Shown: positions 55,686 through 63,688, counted from the first letter of the stretch. The stretch: DNA of 64,000 nt from Pseudocitrobacter cyperus (GCF_039889165.1 NZ_JAYMYY010000001.1:124001-188000); one strand, 5' to 3'. Notes: generated from the sequence alone by a model not told the origin. A program made the numbers and translations.

Positions 55686-57443
55686 TTGGGAACTTTAGTT
55701 CAGAAAGTTTTTATCCATTTGAGTTCAGAATCCCAAGACGCAATACAGATTATAATACTTGCTCTTTCTCAGAGATATGCTGATCTCCCTGAGTATAGGC
55801 AATATATGCTTAAAGATCAGGTTAAGTTTATTATTTGTATACCGTGCTATTTACGTTCACCGTCATGTGTAAGTATTTTAGATGAATATATCCGTTCAAA
55901 CTGGCCACTTGAACATAAACCAGATGTTAATGGGTGGTGCGGAATTGTAAGAGCTCCGTTCTCATATGAAGTTTTTAATGAGCTCAGTAATGAAGGCGTT
56001 CTCAGTCTTCTTGAGCACTATAATGGGTATAGGCGAGACTCATTTAGCGACATGTTAATTGGTGGAGAGGAGCAAGTTGCTCAACAACTGAGTGAGGCAT
56101 CTTCAAGGGATCCATTACGATTTTTGAGTTTTTTATCTTCTTACTGGCAGGATATAAATGAAGAGTTCCGAAATCATATTATGGATGGTATTGCACATTA
56201 TTTGAATTATCGTTATGGAAACCTTCGCCCAAATAATGACTGGAAACCGATTAATGAACCTAATATTGATGTTTTAGTTAGCAATACTTTAGATGAATTA
56301 GAGCGACATACTGTTTATTGGAGGCAAAACCGCTCTGCTTCTGAAGTGCTACAAGGATGCTCACATGTAGTAAAAGATATCAATAATGCGAAAAGAATAA
56401 CTTTTTTATCTATTCCCTATTTAGCAGTGGAAGAAAGAGATCCTATCTCAGGAGATGGTGTCACTTTTATTGGTATAGGTATTAATATGATTCGAGGGCA
56501 TATCGCTGATGCTCTTATGGTTATGGCAATAAAATTATACGAAGAACATATCTCTTGGCCTGAATTACTGTTACCGACACTACATCAATTTGCTACTAAC
56601 GATCATCCTGCGGTGAGGGCTGTAGTATTACGCCGTTTACCTCATTTACAGCATATTTTACCTGAGGTTGGTTGGGGGATTTTTGAATTAATAATGCGGA
56701 AAGGTAGTGAAGGACTTTGGGATATGGCAGAACGTTGTCTCTATTATACCTATCATCATGAGTTTGACAGAGTTTCCCCATGGTTAAATAAGATTGTATC
56801 TGAAAGTATTAAAGATGGATTGCAAGCATGGGGAAGAATATCTGCATTAGCCGTATTGTCAGAAAAAATAGAAAATTGTGACTTTATCAAACAATTAAAA
56901 GAATTAAGTGATAGTGATGCATGGGAAGGTGCTGTCGATGTTTGGACACATCGTGAGAATTTTCAACGGCATCAGGATTTATGTCTTGCTGGTTTGTCCA
57001 CTGCGTTAAGTGATGATAATCAATATGCCTCAACATTAATAGGGTCGATGGGTAGCATTTTTAGAGAAAAGGAACCTGTTATTATTTTACCTATGCAAAT
57101 GTTAGAGCGTTATTTTTCATTAGTATCTACGAGTTCTGAAGCATCGAGAATTGGCTTATTCGATTTCGGCGCATGGCTAAATATTGTTTCATACATAGAT
57201 CCTTTGTATGCATTGAAGGCTACGGAGATTTACCTTGAATATGTTCGTACAACAAAAGCCTATTTGCATGACCATAATAATAATTTAATGCAGTTATTGA
57301 CCCGTTTATTTGCACAAGCAGAAGAGCAGGAAGAGTCGGATGGCGGAGAAATACTACATCGGGTAGTTGCTTTGCAAGACACTATGTTGGCTTTAGGTGT
57401 TGATGGGGTGAATACATGGTTAGAGGCAGCTGAGAGAGCATAA
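55686..57443 (+). CDS. C-terminal sensor part of the STAND protein (after the amber codon)
   Basis: 585 residues from a TTG at 55686, or 597 counted from just after the stop. It is in the same frame as the upstream part. No convincing Shine-Dalgarno precedes it, so independent translation is doubtful. The sequence is helical with repeated Leu/Glu-rich segments and no catalytic motif, consistent with a superhelical ligand-binding region. The membrane-protein gene follows within about 20 bases. Confidence 0.6.
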   Translation: MGTLVQKVFIHLSSESQDAIQIIILALSQRYADLPEYRQYMLKDQVKFIICIPCYLRSPSCVSILDEYIRSNWPLEHKPDVNGWCGIVRAPFSYEVFNELSNEGVLSLLEHYNGYRRDSFSDMLIGGEEQVAQQLSEASSRDPLRFLSFLSSYWQDINEEFRNHIMDGIAHYLNYRYGNLRPNNDWKPINEPNIDVLVSNTLDELERHTVYWRQNRSASEVLQGCSHVVKDINNAKRITFLSIPYLAVEERDPISGDGVTFIGIGINMIRGHIADALMVMAIKLYEEHISWPELLLPTLHQFATNDHPAVRAVVLRRLPHLQHILPEVGWGIFELIMRKGSEGLWDMAERCLYYTYHHEFDRVSPWLNKIVSESIKDGLQAWGRISALAVLSEKIENCDFIKQLKELSDSDAWEGAVDVWTHRENFQRHQDLCLAGLSTALSDDNQYASTLIGSMGSIFREKEPVIILPMQMLERYFSLVSTSSEASRIGLFDFGAWLNIVSYIDPLYALKATEIYLEYVRTTKAYLHDHNNNLMQLLTRLFAQAEEQEESDGGEILHRVVALQDTMLALGVDGVNTWLEAAERA

Positions 57444-57462
57444 TTAACTATCTGTGAACTAT

Positions 57463-58281
57463 ATGGATATTAAGGTGGAGAGATTGAAAAAAGATTTATT
57501 GATAGAATGGGTTAAGTGTTTTTATTCTCGTTTGAATGTTAGTCAAAAATTGCATTTAAATTATATTTTATTATTTATCTATACATACGTAATATTTCTT
57601 GTATTGAGTTATGGTCAAATATTCAGGTCTACATTCTTATTGGCTATTGTATTTTGGTGCATTGCATTGGCATATGATGCTATTCTTTTATATAAAAGAA
57701 TATATGAAAATATTATAGGGAAAGCATTGTTAACTATAATATTGGTTGTCGGGACTAATTTTTCTATATCTATTGCTGGGATCATATTAAATGATGTTAG
57801 CGGGGTTGAGCCTTCTAATTTTCCTCATGCATTAATTATTATTTCTATTTTAACCATTCCATTCATTACGGCTTTAATTGCTTTGTTTCTATATTATATC
57901 TTAGCCTTAATTGTTTTCCCTTTTACAATTCTATATTTTTTATTATCGGATGCTAAAGTAAATAATTTTTTATTTCCCTTCAAAAGTGAAAAAGATGATA
58001 TTTATCTAAAGAAATCCACAATTCTAATCAAGGTTTTTAGTTTTGGCATATTTTTTGTTTTCATTTATGGAATATCACAGAATACTATGTCTTGGTACGA
58101 AAAGAAGTTATCAAAATTTTCTGAGAACCTGATATATACATTTGAGATGTATTCGAAAAGCCCATGCGATCTTGATAGTGGTACTAAATCATTGTTTATA
58201 AATGATGATAGAATTATTTCTGCAAAAAAAGTTGGTGATGAAGTTATTTTTAAAGTTGAGGAATGCAATTATAAAAAATAG
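57463..58281 (+). CDS. Polytopic membrane protein, companion of the STAND gene
   Basis: About 272 residues with five or six membrane helices (for example YILLFIYTYVIFLVLSYG, ALLTIILVVGTNFSISIAG, IPFITALIALFLYYILALIV) and a soluble C-terminal tail of about 60 residues after the last helix. The start is uncertain: GTG 57454, ATG 57463 or TTG 57484, the last preceded by AAGGTGGAG. No known family. Close linkage to the STAND gene suggests one operon; a membrane effector or helper is possible but unproven. It ends 6 bases before the AATAT repeat. Confidence 0.7.
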   Translation: MDIKVERLKKDLLIEWVKCFYSRLNVSQKLHLNYILLFIYTYVIFLVLSYGQIFRSTFLLAIVFWCIALAYDAILLYKRIYENIIGKALLTIILVVGTNFSISIAGIILNDVSGVEPSNFPHALIIISILTIPFITALIALFLYYILALIVFPFTILYFLLSDAKVNNFLFPFKSEKDDIYLKKSTILIKVFSFGIFFVFIYGISQNTMSWYEKKLSKFSENLIYTFEMYSKSPCDLDSGTKSLFINDDRIISAKKVGDEVIFKVEECNYKK

Positions 58282-58286
58282 CATAT

Positions 58287-58373
58287 ATATAATATAATAT
58301 AATATAATATAATATAATATAATATAATATAATATAATATAATATAATATAATATAATATAATATAATATAAT
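58287..58373. repeat. Pentanucleotide microsatellite (AATAT)n
   Basis: Sixteen perfect AATAT copies at 58291-58370, with partial units on each side (about 87 bases). It lies between converging genes and directly beside a hairpin, so on the minus strand it reads TTATA repeats after the stem. Such tracts change length by replication slippage. Confidence 0.95.
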
Positions 58374-58396
58374 GTTGGGAGATGACTCTCCCAACA
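58373..58396 (-). terminator. Terminator of the minus-strand small-gene cluster, with repeat tail
   Basis: A perfect 10-base stem (TGTTGGGAGA / TCTCCCAACA, 4-base loop) is followed on the minus strand by TTATATTATATT, the microsatellite, which acts as the U-rich tail. Confidence 0.65.
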
Positions 58397-58407
58397 CTAC
58401 CTCTGAG

Positions 58408-58641
58408 TTATGTAAAGTGTTCCTCAATAATGGAAATTTTTGTATTAATTTCAGCTTCCAGCATTTCGTGGATTCCTGAAGCACGATTATAACCAATATG
58501 AAACTGCCTCTGTATTTTGGAAATGGATATCTCTGCTAGAGTGACCCTCGTTAGTTGTTTTTGTATTACCCATTCTCTGACGGCGGTTATCAGCGGTTCT
58601 TGTTGCTCATGTTTTTTCATCACTCGATTAACTTTATTCAT
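58408..58641 (-). CDS. Orphan FtsK-gamma-like winged-helix protein
   Basis: 77 residues. ISISKIQRQFHIGYNRASGI matches the KOPS-recognising gamma domain of the FtsK DNA translocase (ASISGVQRQFRIGYNRAARI), and PLITAVREWVIQKQ matches its first helix; about eight residues are inserted between them. There is no motor or membrane part, so it is a stand-alone DNA-binding domain. AAGAG lies 5 bases before the ATG. It may bind FtsK-orienting sequences or act as a regulator; that is inference. It lies downstream of the lipoprotein gene on the same strand. Confidence 0.75.
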   Translation of the reverse strand: MNKVNRVMKKHEQQEPLITAVREWVIQKQLTRVTLAEISISKIQRQFHIGYNRASGIHEMLEAEINTKISIIEEHFT

Positions 58642-58688
58642 AATTGCTCTTATGATTTATTTTTCCTGAGCTTAAGCAGTCGAGAAAA

Positions 58689-59069
58689 TCACAACCCGTA
58701 AACGTTAATATAAAACTGGTTATCACCATCATCTGTTTTCTGTATCTGATAGGTAATTGGGATACTTCTTGTTTCTCTAGCTGCACTATGTGTAAGTTCT
58801 AAATCAGCCGCGCATTGATGAATGTCTAGTTGTGGGTCATGTCGGGTTGTTCTGGTATTTATTACTGAAAATTGAACTTCGCTAAATTTAGTGCCGACAG
58901 GGAGTCCGAGTCTTACCAAAGCATTATATAAATTTTTTCGTCCGTAATTCTCATGAGCAATGTTAATGACCAGCTCACGAGCGTCGTCACTATTACACTT
59001 CGGTGTGCTGGCATCGCAGCCTGCTAATATGAATAGTGTCAGGAATGATAAAGCAGGGAATACTTTCAT
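58689..59069 (-). CDS. Small lipoprotein of unknown function
   Basis: 126 residues with a signal peptide and lipobox ILAGC (Cys18), followed by DAS, so outer-membrane sorting is possible. The mature part is soluble and contains two further Cys residues (PKCN and HQCA) that could form a disulfide. I do not recognise the family. The gene lies between the 56-residue membrane peptide and the FtsK-gamma-like gene, all on the minus strand with short gaps. Confidence 0.7.
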   Translation of the reverse strand: MKVFPALSFLTLFILAGCDASTPKCNSDDARELVINIAHENYGRKNLYNALVRLGLPVGTKFSEVQFSVINTRTTRHDPQLDIHQCAADLELTHSAARETRSIPITYQIQKTDDGDNQFYINVYGL

Positions 59070-59144
59070 GATTACAAAACCCTATTAACTTATTGAATGA
59101 AATCCTTCTTTAATAAAGTATGTGTACTAAATGATATAATTTAA

Positions 59145-59315
59145 TTAGCCAGACAAATCATCATTTGTCGGTGAAGGTGTTGACAATTGACTAATCTGCA
59201 ATGCTGATGCTTTATTTTGTATATCCTCTAATCTCTCCACTCGGCGGGTAAGTTGAATAACCTGCCAGACACATACAGCCAACGCACCAATTGCTATACC
59301 GGTTAATAGGCTCAT
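59145..59315 (-). CDS. 56-residue single-span membrane peptide
   Basis: Short gene starting MSLLTGIAIGALAVCVWQVI: one membrane helix, then a charged coiled-coil-like segment (LTRRVERLEDIQNKASAL) and a polar tail. AGGAGG lies 6 bases before the ATG, a strong ribosome-binding site. It is the first of three minus-strand small genes in the island. No recognised family; the layout (N-terminal anchor, then coiled coil) is that of a small membrane-anchored subunit. Confidence 0.6.
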   Translation of the reverse strand: MSLLTGIAIGALAVCVWQVIQLTRRVERLEDIQNKASALQISQLSTPSPTNDDLSG

Positions 59316-59626
59316 GGCATTCCTCCTTTTTTAATAAAATGTTTAATTAATGCGGATGTTCTTAATAATTTTCCCTGATGTCAGCGGTCGCCGCTTTTTC
59401 ACATAAAAGTATGCAACGTTGAAAGCGGATTTTTTATGGTTTCCTTGTCCCAATGAAGGCCAGTCTCTGACAGCTTCAATCTACTGTTCTGTAAATGGTG
59501 TGCTTACATTGTTACACGATGAATTAAGACATCGTGAAATGAAAAATCCACGCAATTGCGTGGATTTTATAGGGTTTTACCGTCGTTATGAGATTCAGTG
59601 AAACCTCATGAGTCAACAGATTTTAT
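59316..59626. other. Intergenic region closing the island
   Basis: No gene supported in 311 bases. It contains the promoter side of the minus-strand small genes and a perfect 26-base palindrome (59543-59568) that ends the ychF transcript. The open frame starting with TTG at 59419 (60 codons) has no ribosome-binding site. Confidence 0.5.
59543..59568. terminator. Bidirectional palindromic terminator downstream of ychF
   Basis: A perfect palindrome with arms AAAATCCACGCAA / TTGCGTGGATTTT, A-rich on the left and T-rich on the right, 58 bases after the ychF stop. Confidence 0.75.
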
Positions 59627-60718
59627 TTAGACGTTGAACAAGAAGTTCATCACATCGCCATCTTTAACGATGTAATCTTTCCCTTCAGCACGCATTTTAC
59701 CGGCTTCTTTCGCGCCTTGTTCGCCTTTGTAGGTGATGAAATCTTCAAATGCGATGGTTTGTGCGCGGATAAACCCTTTTTCGAAGTCAGTGTGGATTTT
59801 ACCGGCTGCCTGCGGTGCGGTTGCGCCAACTGGAATTGTCCATGCACGAACTTCTTTTACGCCAGCGGTGAAGTAGGTTTGCAGGTTGAGCAGGGCGTAA
59901 CCTGCGCGGATCACGCGATTCAGCCCCGGTTCTTCAAGACCCAGTTCCTGCATGAACTCATCACGCTCTTCATCGTCGAGTTCGGCGATATCGGATTCAA
60001 CGGCGGCACAAACCGGAACGACCACAGAACCTTCAGCAGCAGCGATTTCACGCACTTTGTCGAGGTATGGGTTGTTCTCGAAACCGTCTTCATTAACGTT
60101 GGCGATGTACATGGTTGGCTTCAGCGTCAGGAAGCTCAGGTAGCGGATGGCGGCTTTGTCTTCGTCAGTCAGATCCAGCGCGCGCAGCATGCCAGCGTTT
60201 TCCAGATGCGGCAGGCATTTTTCCAGCGCAGCCAGTTCAGCTTTAGCGTCTTTGTCACCACCTTTTGCTTTCTTCTGTACGCGGTGGATTGCGCGCTCGC
60301 AGGTGTCGAGGTCAGAGAGCGCCAGCTCAGTGTTGATGACGTCGATATCTTCTGCCGGGTCAACTTTGCCGGAGACGTGAATGATATTGTCGTTTTCGAA
60401 GCAGCGCACTACGTGGCCGATGGCTTCGGTCTCGCGGATGTTGGTCAGGAACTGGTTACCCAGGCCTTCACCTTTGGAAGCCCCTTTTACCAGCCCCGCG
60501 ATGTCAACAAATTCCATTGTGGTCGGGAGGATGCGCTGGGGTTTGACGATTTCAGCCAGTTGGTCCAGACGCGGGTCGGGCATGGGTACAACACCGGTGT
60601 TCGGCTCAATGGTACAGAACGGGAAGTTCGCCGCTTCAATACCAGCTTTCGTGAGCGCATTGAACAGGGTGGATTTGCCAACGTTAGGCAAACCGACGAT
60701 ACCGCATTTAAATCCCAT
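59627..60718 (-). CDS. ychF: Redox-regulated ATPase YchF
   Basis: Obg-related P-loop ATPase (ATP rather than GTP specific) that associates with ribosomes and is linked to the oxidative stress response. G1 motif GLPNVGKS (residues 9-16), G3 DIAGLVKGAS, a NVNE sequence in place of NKxD, and a C-terminal TGS domain ending KDGDVMNFLFNV. 363 residues. Encoded downstream of pth as in E. coli. Confidence 0.97.
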   Translation of the reverse strand: MGFKCGIVGLPNVGKSTLFNALTKAGIEAANFPFCTIEPNTGVVPMPDPRLDQLAEIVKPQRILPTTMEFVDIAGLVKGASKGEGLGNQFLTNIRETEAIGHVVRCFENDNIIHVSGKVDPAEDIDVINTELALSDLDTCERAIHRVQKKAKGGDKDAKAELAALEKCLPHLENAGMLRALDLTDEDKAAIRYLSFLTLKPTMYIANVNEDGFENNPYLDKVREIAAAEGSVVVPVCAAVESDIAELDDEERDEFMQELGLEEPGLNRVIRAGYALLNLQTYFTAGVKEVRAWTIPVGATAPQAAGKIHTDFEKGFIRAQTIAFEDFITYKGEQGAKEAGKMRAEGKDYIVKDGDVMNFLFNV

Positions 60719-60833
60719 GTTTAAATCACCTTAATATCTTGATAATCAACCTGTTATAGATAACAGGTATCAGAAAAGTAAATAACTCTGCCTATTATAC
60801 ACGGCATACGGCAAAAATGCCGCTGTTCAACGG

Positions 60834-61418
60834 TTATTGCGCCTTAAAGGCATGCAAACGGTTGGTGGCTTTTGTTAAACCATCCTTTAGCCAGATTTCA
60901 GTACAGCGCGCCGCTTCGTCCACCGCTTCGTCGATAAGCTTCTGTTCGGAGGTTGGCGGTTTGCCAAGCACAAACCCGACAACTTTGTTTTTATCGCCCG
61001 GATGGCCGATTCCGATGCGTAAGCGATGAAAATTGGGGTTATTGCCCAGTTTACTGATGATATCTTTCAGGCCATTGTGGCCACCGTGGCCACCGCCGAG
61101 CTTGAATTTTGCAACGCCTGGCGGCAGGTCGAGTTCATCGTGCGCCACCAGAATTTCATCCGGATTAATACGATAGAAGGTAGCCAGTGCTGCCACAGCT
61201 TTGCCGCTCAGGTTCATAAAGGTCGTCGGCACCAGCAGGCGAACATCTTCTCCCGCCAGATTAATGCGCGAGGTGTAACCAAAAAATTTACTCTCTTCTT
61301 TCAGCGGCGCGCGCGCGCGTTCCGCCAGCAAATCGACATACCAGGCACCCGCGTTATGGCGCGTCGCAGCATACTCTGCGCCGGGGTTAGCCAGGCCGAC
61401 AATCAGTTTAATCGTCAC
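60834..61418 (-). CDS. pth: Peptidyl-tRNA hydrolase
   Basis: Releases tRNA from stalled peptidyl-tRNAs. 194 residues with GLANPGAEYAATRHNAG (catalytic His21), the FMNLSG motif and the HDELDLPPG-containing active-site Asp. Precedes ychF on the same strand with a 115-base gap. Confidence 0.97.
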   Translation of the reverse strand: MTIKLIVGLANPGAEYAATRHNAGAWYVDLLAERARAPLKEESKFFGYTSRINLAGEDVRLLVPTTFMNLSGKAVAALATFYRINPDEILVAHDELDLPPGVAKFKLGGGHGGHNGLKDIISKLGNNPNFHRLRIGIGHPGDKNKVVGFVLGKPPTSEQKLIDEAVDEAARCTEIWLKDGLTKATNRLHAFKAQ

Positions 61419-61593
61419 GTTATTATTCCTGCACAGGTCGTATTTCTGGCGCGTAGTTTACGTGGTGATGGCGCACTTGACAAAAATAAGCGTCCAAAGG
61501 GGCATAAACCAAATAGTTCATCACTGTTACCATTCGGAATTGATGTATTTCAGTAACTTAAATGTAAAGTTATGTTGCGTTAATGTTCGTAAT

Positions 61594-61609
61594 TGCGATC
61601 GCCATCGCA
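61594..61609 (+). promoter_or_regulatory. CRP-S-type site upstream of ychH
   Basis: TGCGATCGCCATCGCA is a perfect TGCGA-N6-TCGCA palindrome, the form of CRP sites that need the coactivator Sxy. It lies 82 bases before the ychH start. E. coli ychH is CRP-dependent. Confidence 0.5.
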
Positions 61610-61690
61610 CAAATTGCCAAAAGTGGTGTCTATACTTTACACACAAGGAGAAGGGATATTCCCTTACGCCCAAAAGCTCGGAGGTGACAT

Positions 61691-61966
61691 ATGAAACGTA
61701 AAAACGCTTCGTTACTCGGTAATGTGCTCATGGGTCTGGGCCTGGTCGTAATGGTCGGCGGTGTTGGCTATTCTATTTTAAACCAGTTGCCACAGTTCAA
61801 TTTGCCGCAGTTTTTTGCGCACGGTGCAGTATTAAGCATCTTTATTGGCGCAATTCTCTGGCTTGCCGGGGCGCGTGTCGGCGGACACGAACAGGTCTGT
61901 GACCGATACTGGTGGGTACGTCACTATGATAAACGTTGCCGCCGCGATAAACGCACCAGTCACTAA
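61691..61966 (+). CDS. ychH: Stress-induced inner-membrane protein YchH
   Basis: 91-residue membrane protein with two helices (LMGLGLVVMVGGVGYSIL and AVLSIFIGAILWLAGARVGG) and a basic C-terminus with DRYWWVRHYDKRCRR. GGAGG lies 6 bases before the ATG. E. coli ychH is linked to peroxide, cadmium and acid stress and biofilm formation. Confidence 0.94.
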   Translation: MKRKNASLLGNVLMGLGLVVMVGGVGYSILNQLPQFNLPQFFAHGAVLSIFIGAILWLAGARVGGHEQVCDRYWWVRHYDKRCRRDKRTSH

Positions 61967-61975
61967 TACCCAATG

Positions 61976-62004
61976 AAAAATGGCTCCTGAACAGGAGCCA
62001 TTTT
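61976..62004. terminator. Bidirectional terminator between ychH and dauA
   Basis: Stem AAAATGGCTCCTG / CAGGAGCCATTTT, 2-base loop, between convergent genes. Confidence 0.85.
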
Positions 62005-62005
62005 G

Positions 62006-63688
62006 TTATTTGAGATCCGCCAGTGCGGCTTCTTTATTCGGGAAGAAAGCCAGACGTCCTGGAATCGGTTTAATGCCGGCGCGCGCCATTGTGCGCAGCG
62101 GCTGAAACTCCATATTTGATACCCTCAGTTCGCACCCTTCCGGTAATTTGCGCACAAAGCGTTGAAATGCATCCAGCCCTCCGGCATCCAGTACCGGCAC
62201 GGCGTCCCACTTCAGCACCACCACCCGTTTTCCTGCAACACGAGACTCAAGGTCGGTAAACAGATTTTCGGCAGCGGCAAAGAACAGCGGGCCAATCACG
62301 CGCAGTACCAGCACATCATCAGGCACCACAACGTTGACCGGTGACAGACGGGTCATTTGTGCAATGCGTCGCATGAAGAGCAGCGAGGCCAGCACAATTC
62401 CGACGCTGATGGCGATAACCATGTCGAACAGCACGGTCAGCGACATACAGATAAGCATCACGATGATGTCATCTTTAGGCGCCCGGCGTAGCAGGTTCAC
62501 CACCTTATGCGCTTCGCTCATATTCCAGGCCACCATCAGCAGCAGAGCGGCCATCGCCGACAGCGGAAGCCAGGAGAGCAGCGGGGCGAGGATCAGCAGC
62601 GCCATGATAACCAGAATAGCGTGGATAACCGCAGACACCGGCGAGGTGGCTCCGGCGCGGACGTTGGCGGCAGATCGTGCAATCGCGGCGGTAGCGGTGA
62701 TGCCGCCAAAGAACGGTGCGGCGATATTCCCCAGCCCCTGACCGATCAGTTCGCTGTTGGCTTTGTGTTTTGTTCCTGTCATGCCGTCCAGCACCACGGC
62801 GCAAAGCAGCGATTCAATCGCGCCGAGCATCGCCATCGAAAAAGCAGCAGGCAACAGAGCCTGCAATGAGGCCCAGCTCAGGGTGAAGTTCGAGCCTGGC
62901 ATATCCCAGGGGAGTACCAGTTGTGGCAGCAGTTGCGGGATGCCGTTACCTTGCGAACCGTCCGCCAGTACATAGTGGAACTGCGAGCCGATGGTAGCAA
63001 CGTGCCCGCCCAGCATGTTCACCATAAACATGACGACACAACCCGCAATGAGGGCAGGCAGGTGACCCGGCAGGCGAATGCCGAGGCGAGGCCAGAGAAT
63101 AAGCGTGCCGAGCGTGACGATACCAATCGCAGCATCGCCCAAATTGATGGTCGGTAGCGCCATGACCAGCGCCCCGACTTTTTGCAGATAGTGTTCCGGC
63201 ACGTGCGTCAGTTGCAGGCCGAGGAAATCTTTGATCTGCATCGTCCCGATGGTGATACCAATACCGGAGGTAAAACCCAGCGTGACGGAGAGCGGAATGT
63301 ATTCAATTAAACGGCCAAAACGCGCAAGGCCAAAAAGAATTAAAAATACCCCGGACATCAGGGTCGCGACCAGCAACCCGGCAAGCCCGAATTGCTGTGA
63401 AACAGGGTAGAGGATCACCACAAAGGCGGCGGTTGGCCCGGAGACGCTAAATCGCGAGCCGCCAGTCAGAGCAATGACAATCCCTGCCACTGCTGACGTG
63501 TAGAGGCCATACTGGGGTGCCACACCGCTGCCAATCGCCAGCGCCATTGCCAGTGGGATAGCGATAATACCGACGGTTATGCCGGCGATGACGTCGCGAG
63601 TAAAGCGGGATACGGTATATTTCTCTTTCCAGCACGCGTCGATGAGAGCGCGGAAAGGCATCACCTGTGAGGAAAATATTTTATTCAC
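62006..63688 (-). CDS. dauA: C4-dicarboxylic acid transporter DauA (SulP family)
   Basis: SLC26/SulP inner-membrane transporter that takes up succinate and other C4-dicarboxylates at acidic pH. The membrane domain (about 1-430) has SGPTAAFVVILYPVS and GGITATAAIARSAANVRAG; the C-terminal STAS domain (about 440-555) contains VVLKWDAVPVLDAGGLDAF. 560 residues. Older name ychM. Confidence 0.95.
   Translation of the reverse strand: MNKIFSSQVMPFRALIDACWKEKYTVSRFTRDVIAGITVGIIAIPLAMALAIGSGVAPQYGLYTSAVAGIVIALTGGSRFSVSGPTAAFVVILYPVSQQFGLAGLLVATLMSGVFLILFGLARFGRLIEYIPLSVTLGFTSGIGITIGTMQIKDFLGLQLTHVPEHYLQKVGALVMALPTINLGDAAIGIVTLGTLILWPRLGIRLPGHLPALIAGCVVMFMVNMLGGHVATIGSQFHYVLADGSQGNGIPQLLPQLVLPWDMPGSNFTLSWASLQALLPAAFSMAMLGAIESLLCAVVLDGMTGTKHKANSELIGQGLGNIAAPFFGGITATAAIARSAANVRAGATSPVSAVIHAILVIMALLILAPLLSWLPLSAMAALLLMVAWNMSEAHKVVNLLRRAPKDDIIVMLICMSLTVLFDMVIAISVGIVLASLLFMRRIAQMTRLSPVNVVVPDDVLVLRVIGPLFFAAAENLFTDLESRVAGKRVVVLKWDAVPVLDAGGLDAFQRFVRKLPEGCELRVSNMEFQPLRTMARAGIKPIPGRLAFFPNKEAALADLK

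Larger units (their letters stand above)
52863..57443 (+). pseudogene. STAND NTPase with Cap4/DUF4297-like nuclease domain, interrupted by an amber codon
   Basis: Read through one TAG (55647-55649), the frame is open for 1526 codons, so this is one gene with a single nonsense codon and no frameshift. Parts in order: nuclease-like domain (about 1-200), STAND/NACHT-like NTPase (about 270-560), then about 950 residues of helical, repeat-like sequence that would be the sensor. This is the layout of Avs-like anti-phage proteins, in which target binding activates the nuclease. The codon may be a recent CAG-to-TAG loss, a suppressed stop or a sequencing error. A/T-rich codon use differs from the flanks. 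Confidence 0.7.

Noticed and set aside
55640..55700. Programmed frameshift in the STAND gene
   Set aside because: The upstream and downstream parts are in the same frame, so a stop codon and not a frameshift separates them; no slippery heptamer or pseudoknot was seen.
58269..58496. 75-codon minus-strand frame with a repeated ILYYI pattern
   Set aside because: The repeated pattern is the microsatellite translated; it overlaps the better-supported FtsK-gamma-like gene in another frame.
59419..59601. 60-codon plus-strand frame between the island and ychF
   Set aside because: TTG start without a ribosome-binding site, and it runs through the palindromic terminator.
59717..60724. 335-codon plus-strand frame opposite ychF
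   Set aside because: Shadow frame; ychF is essentially identical to its family over the full length on the other strand.
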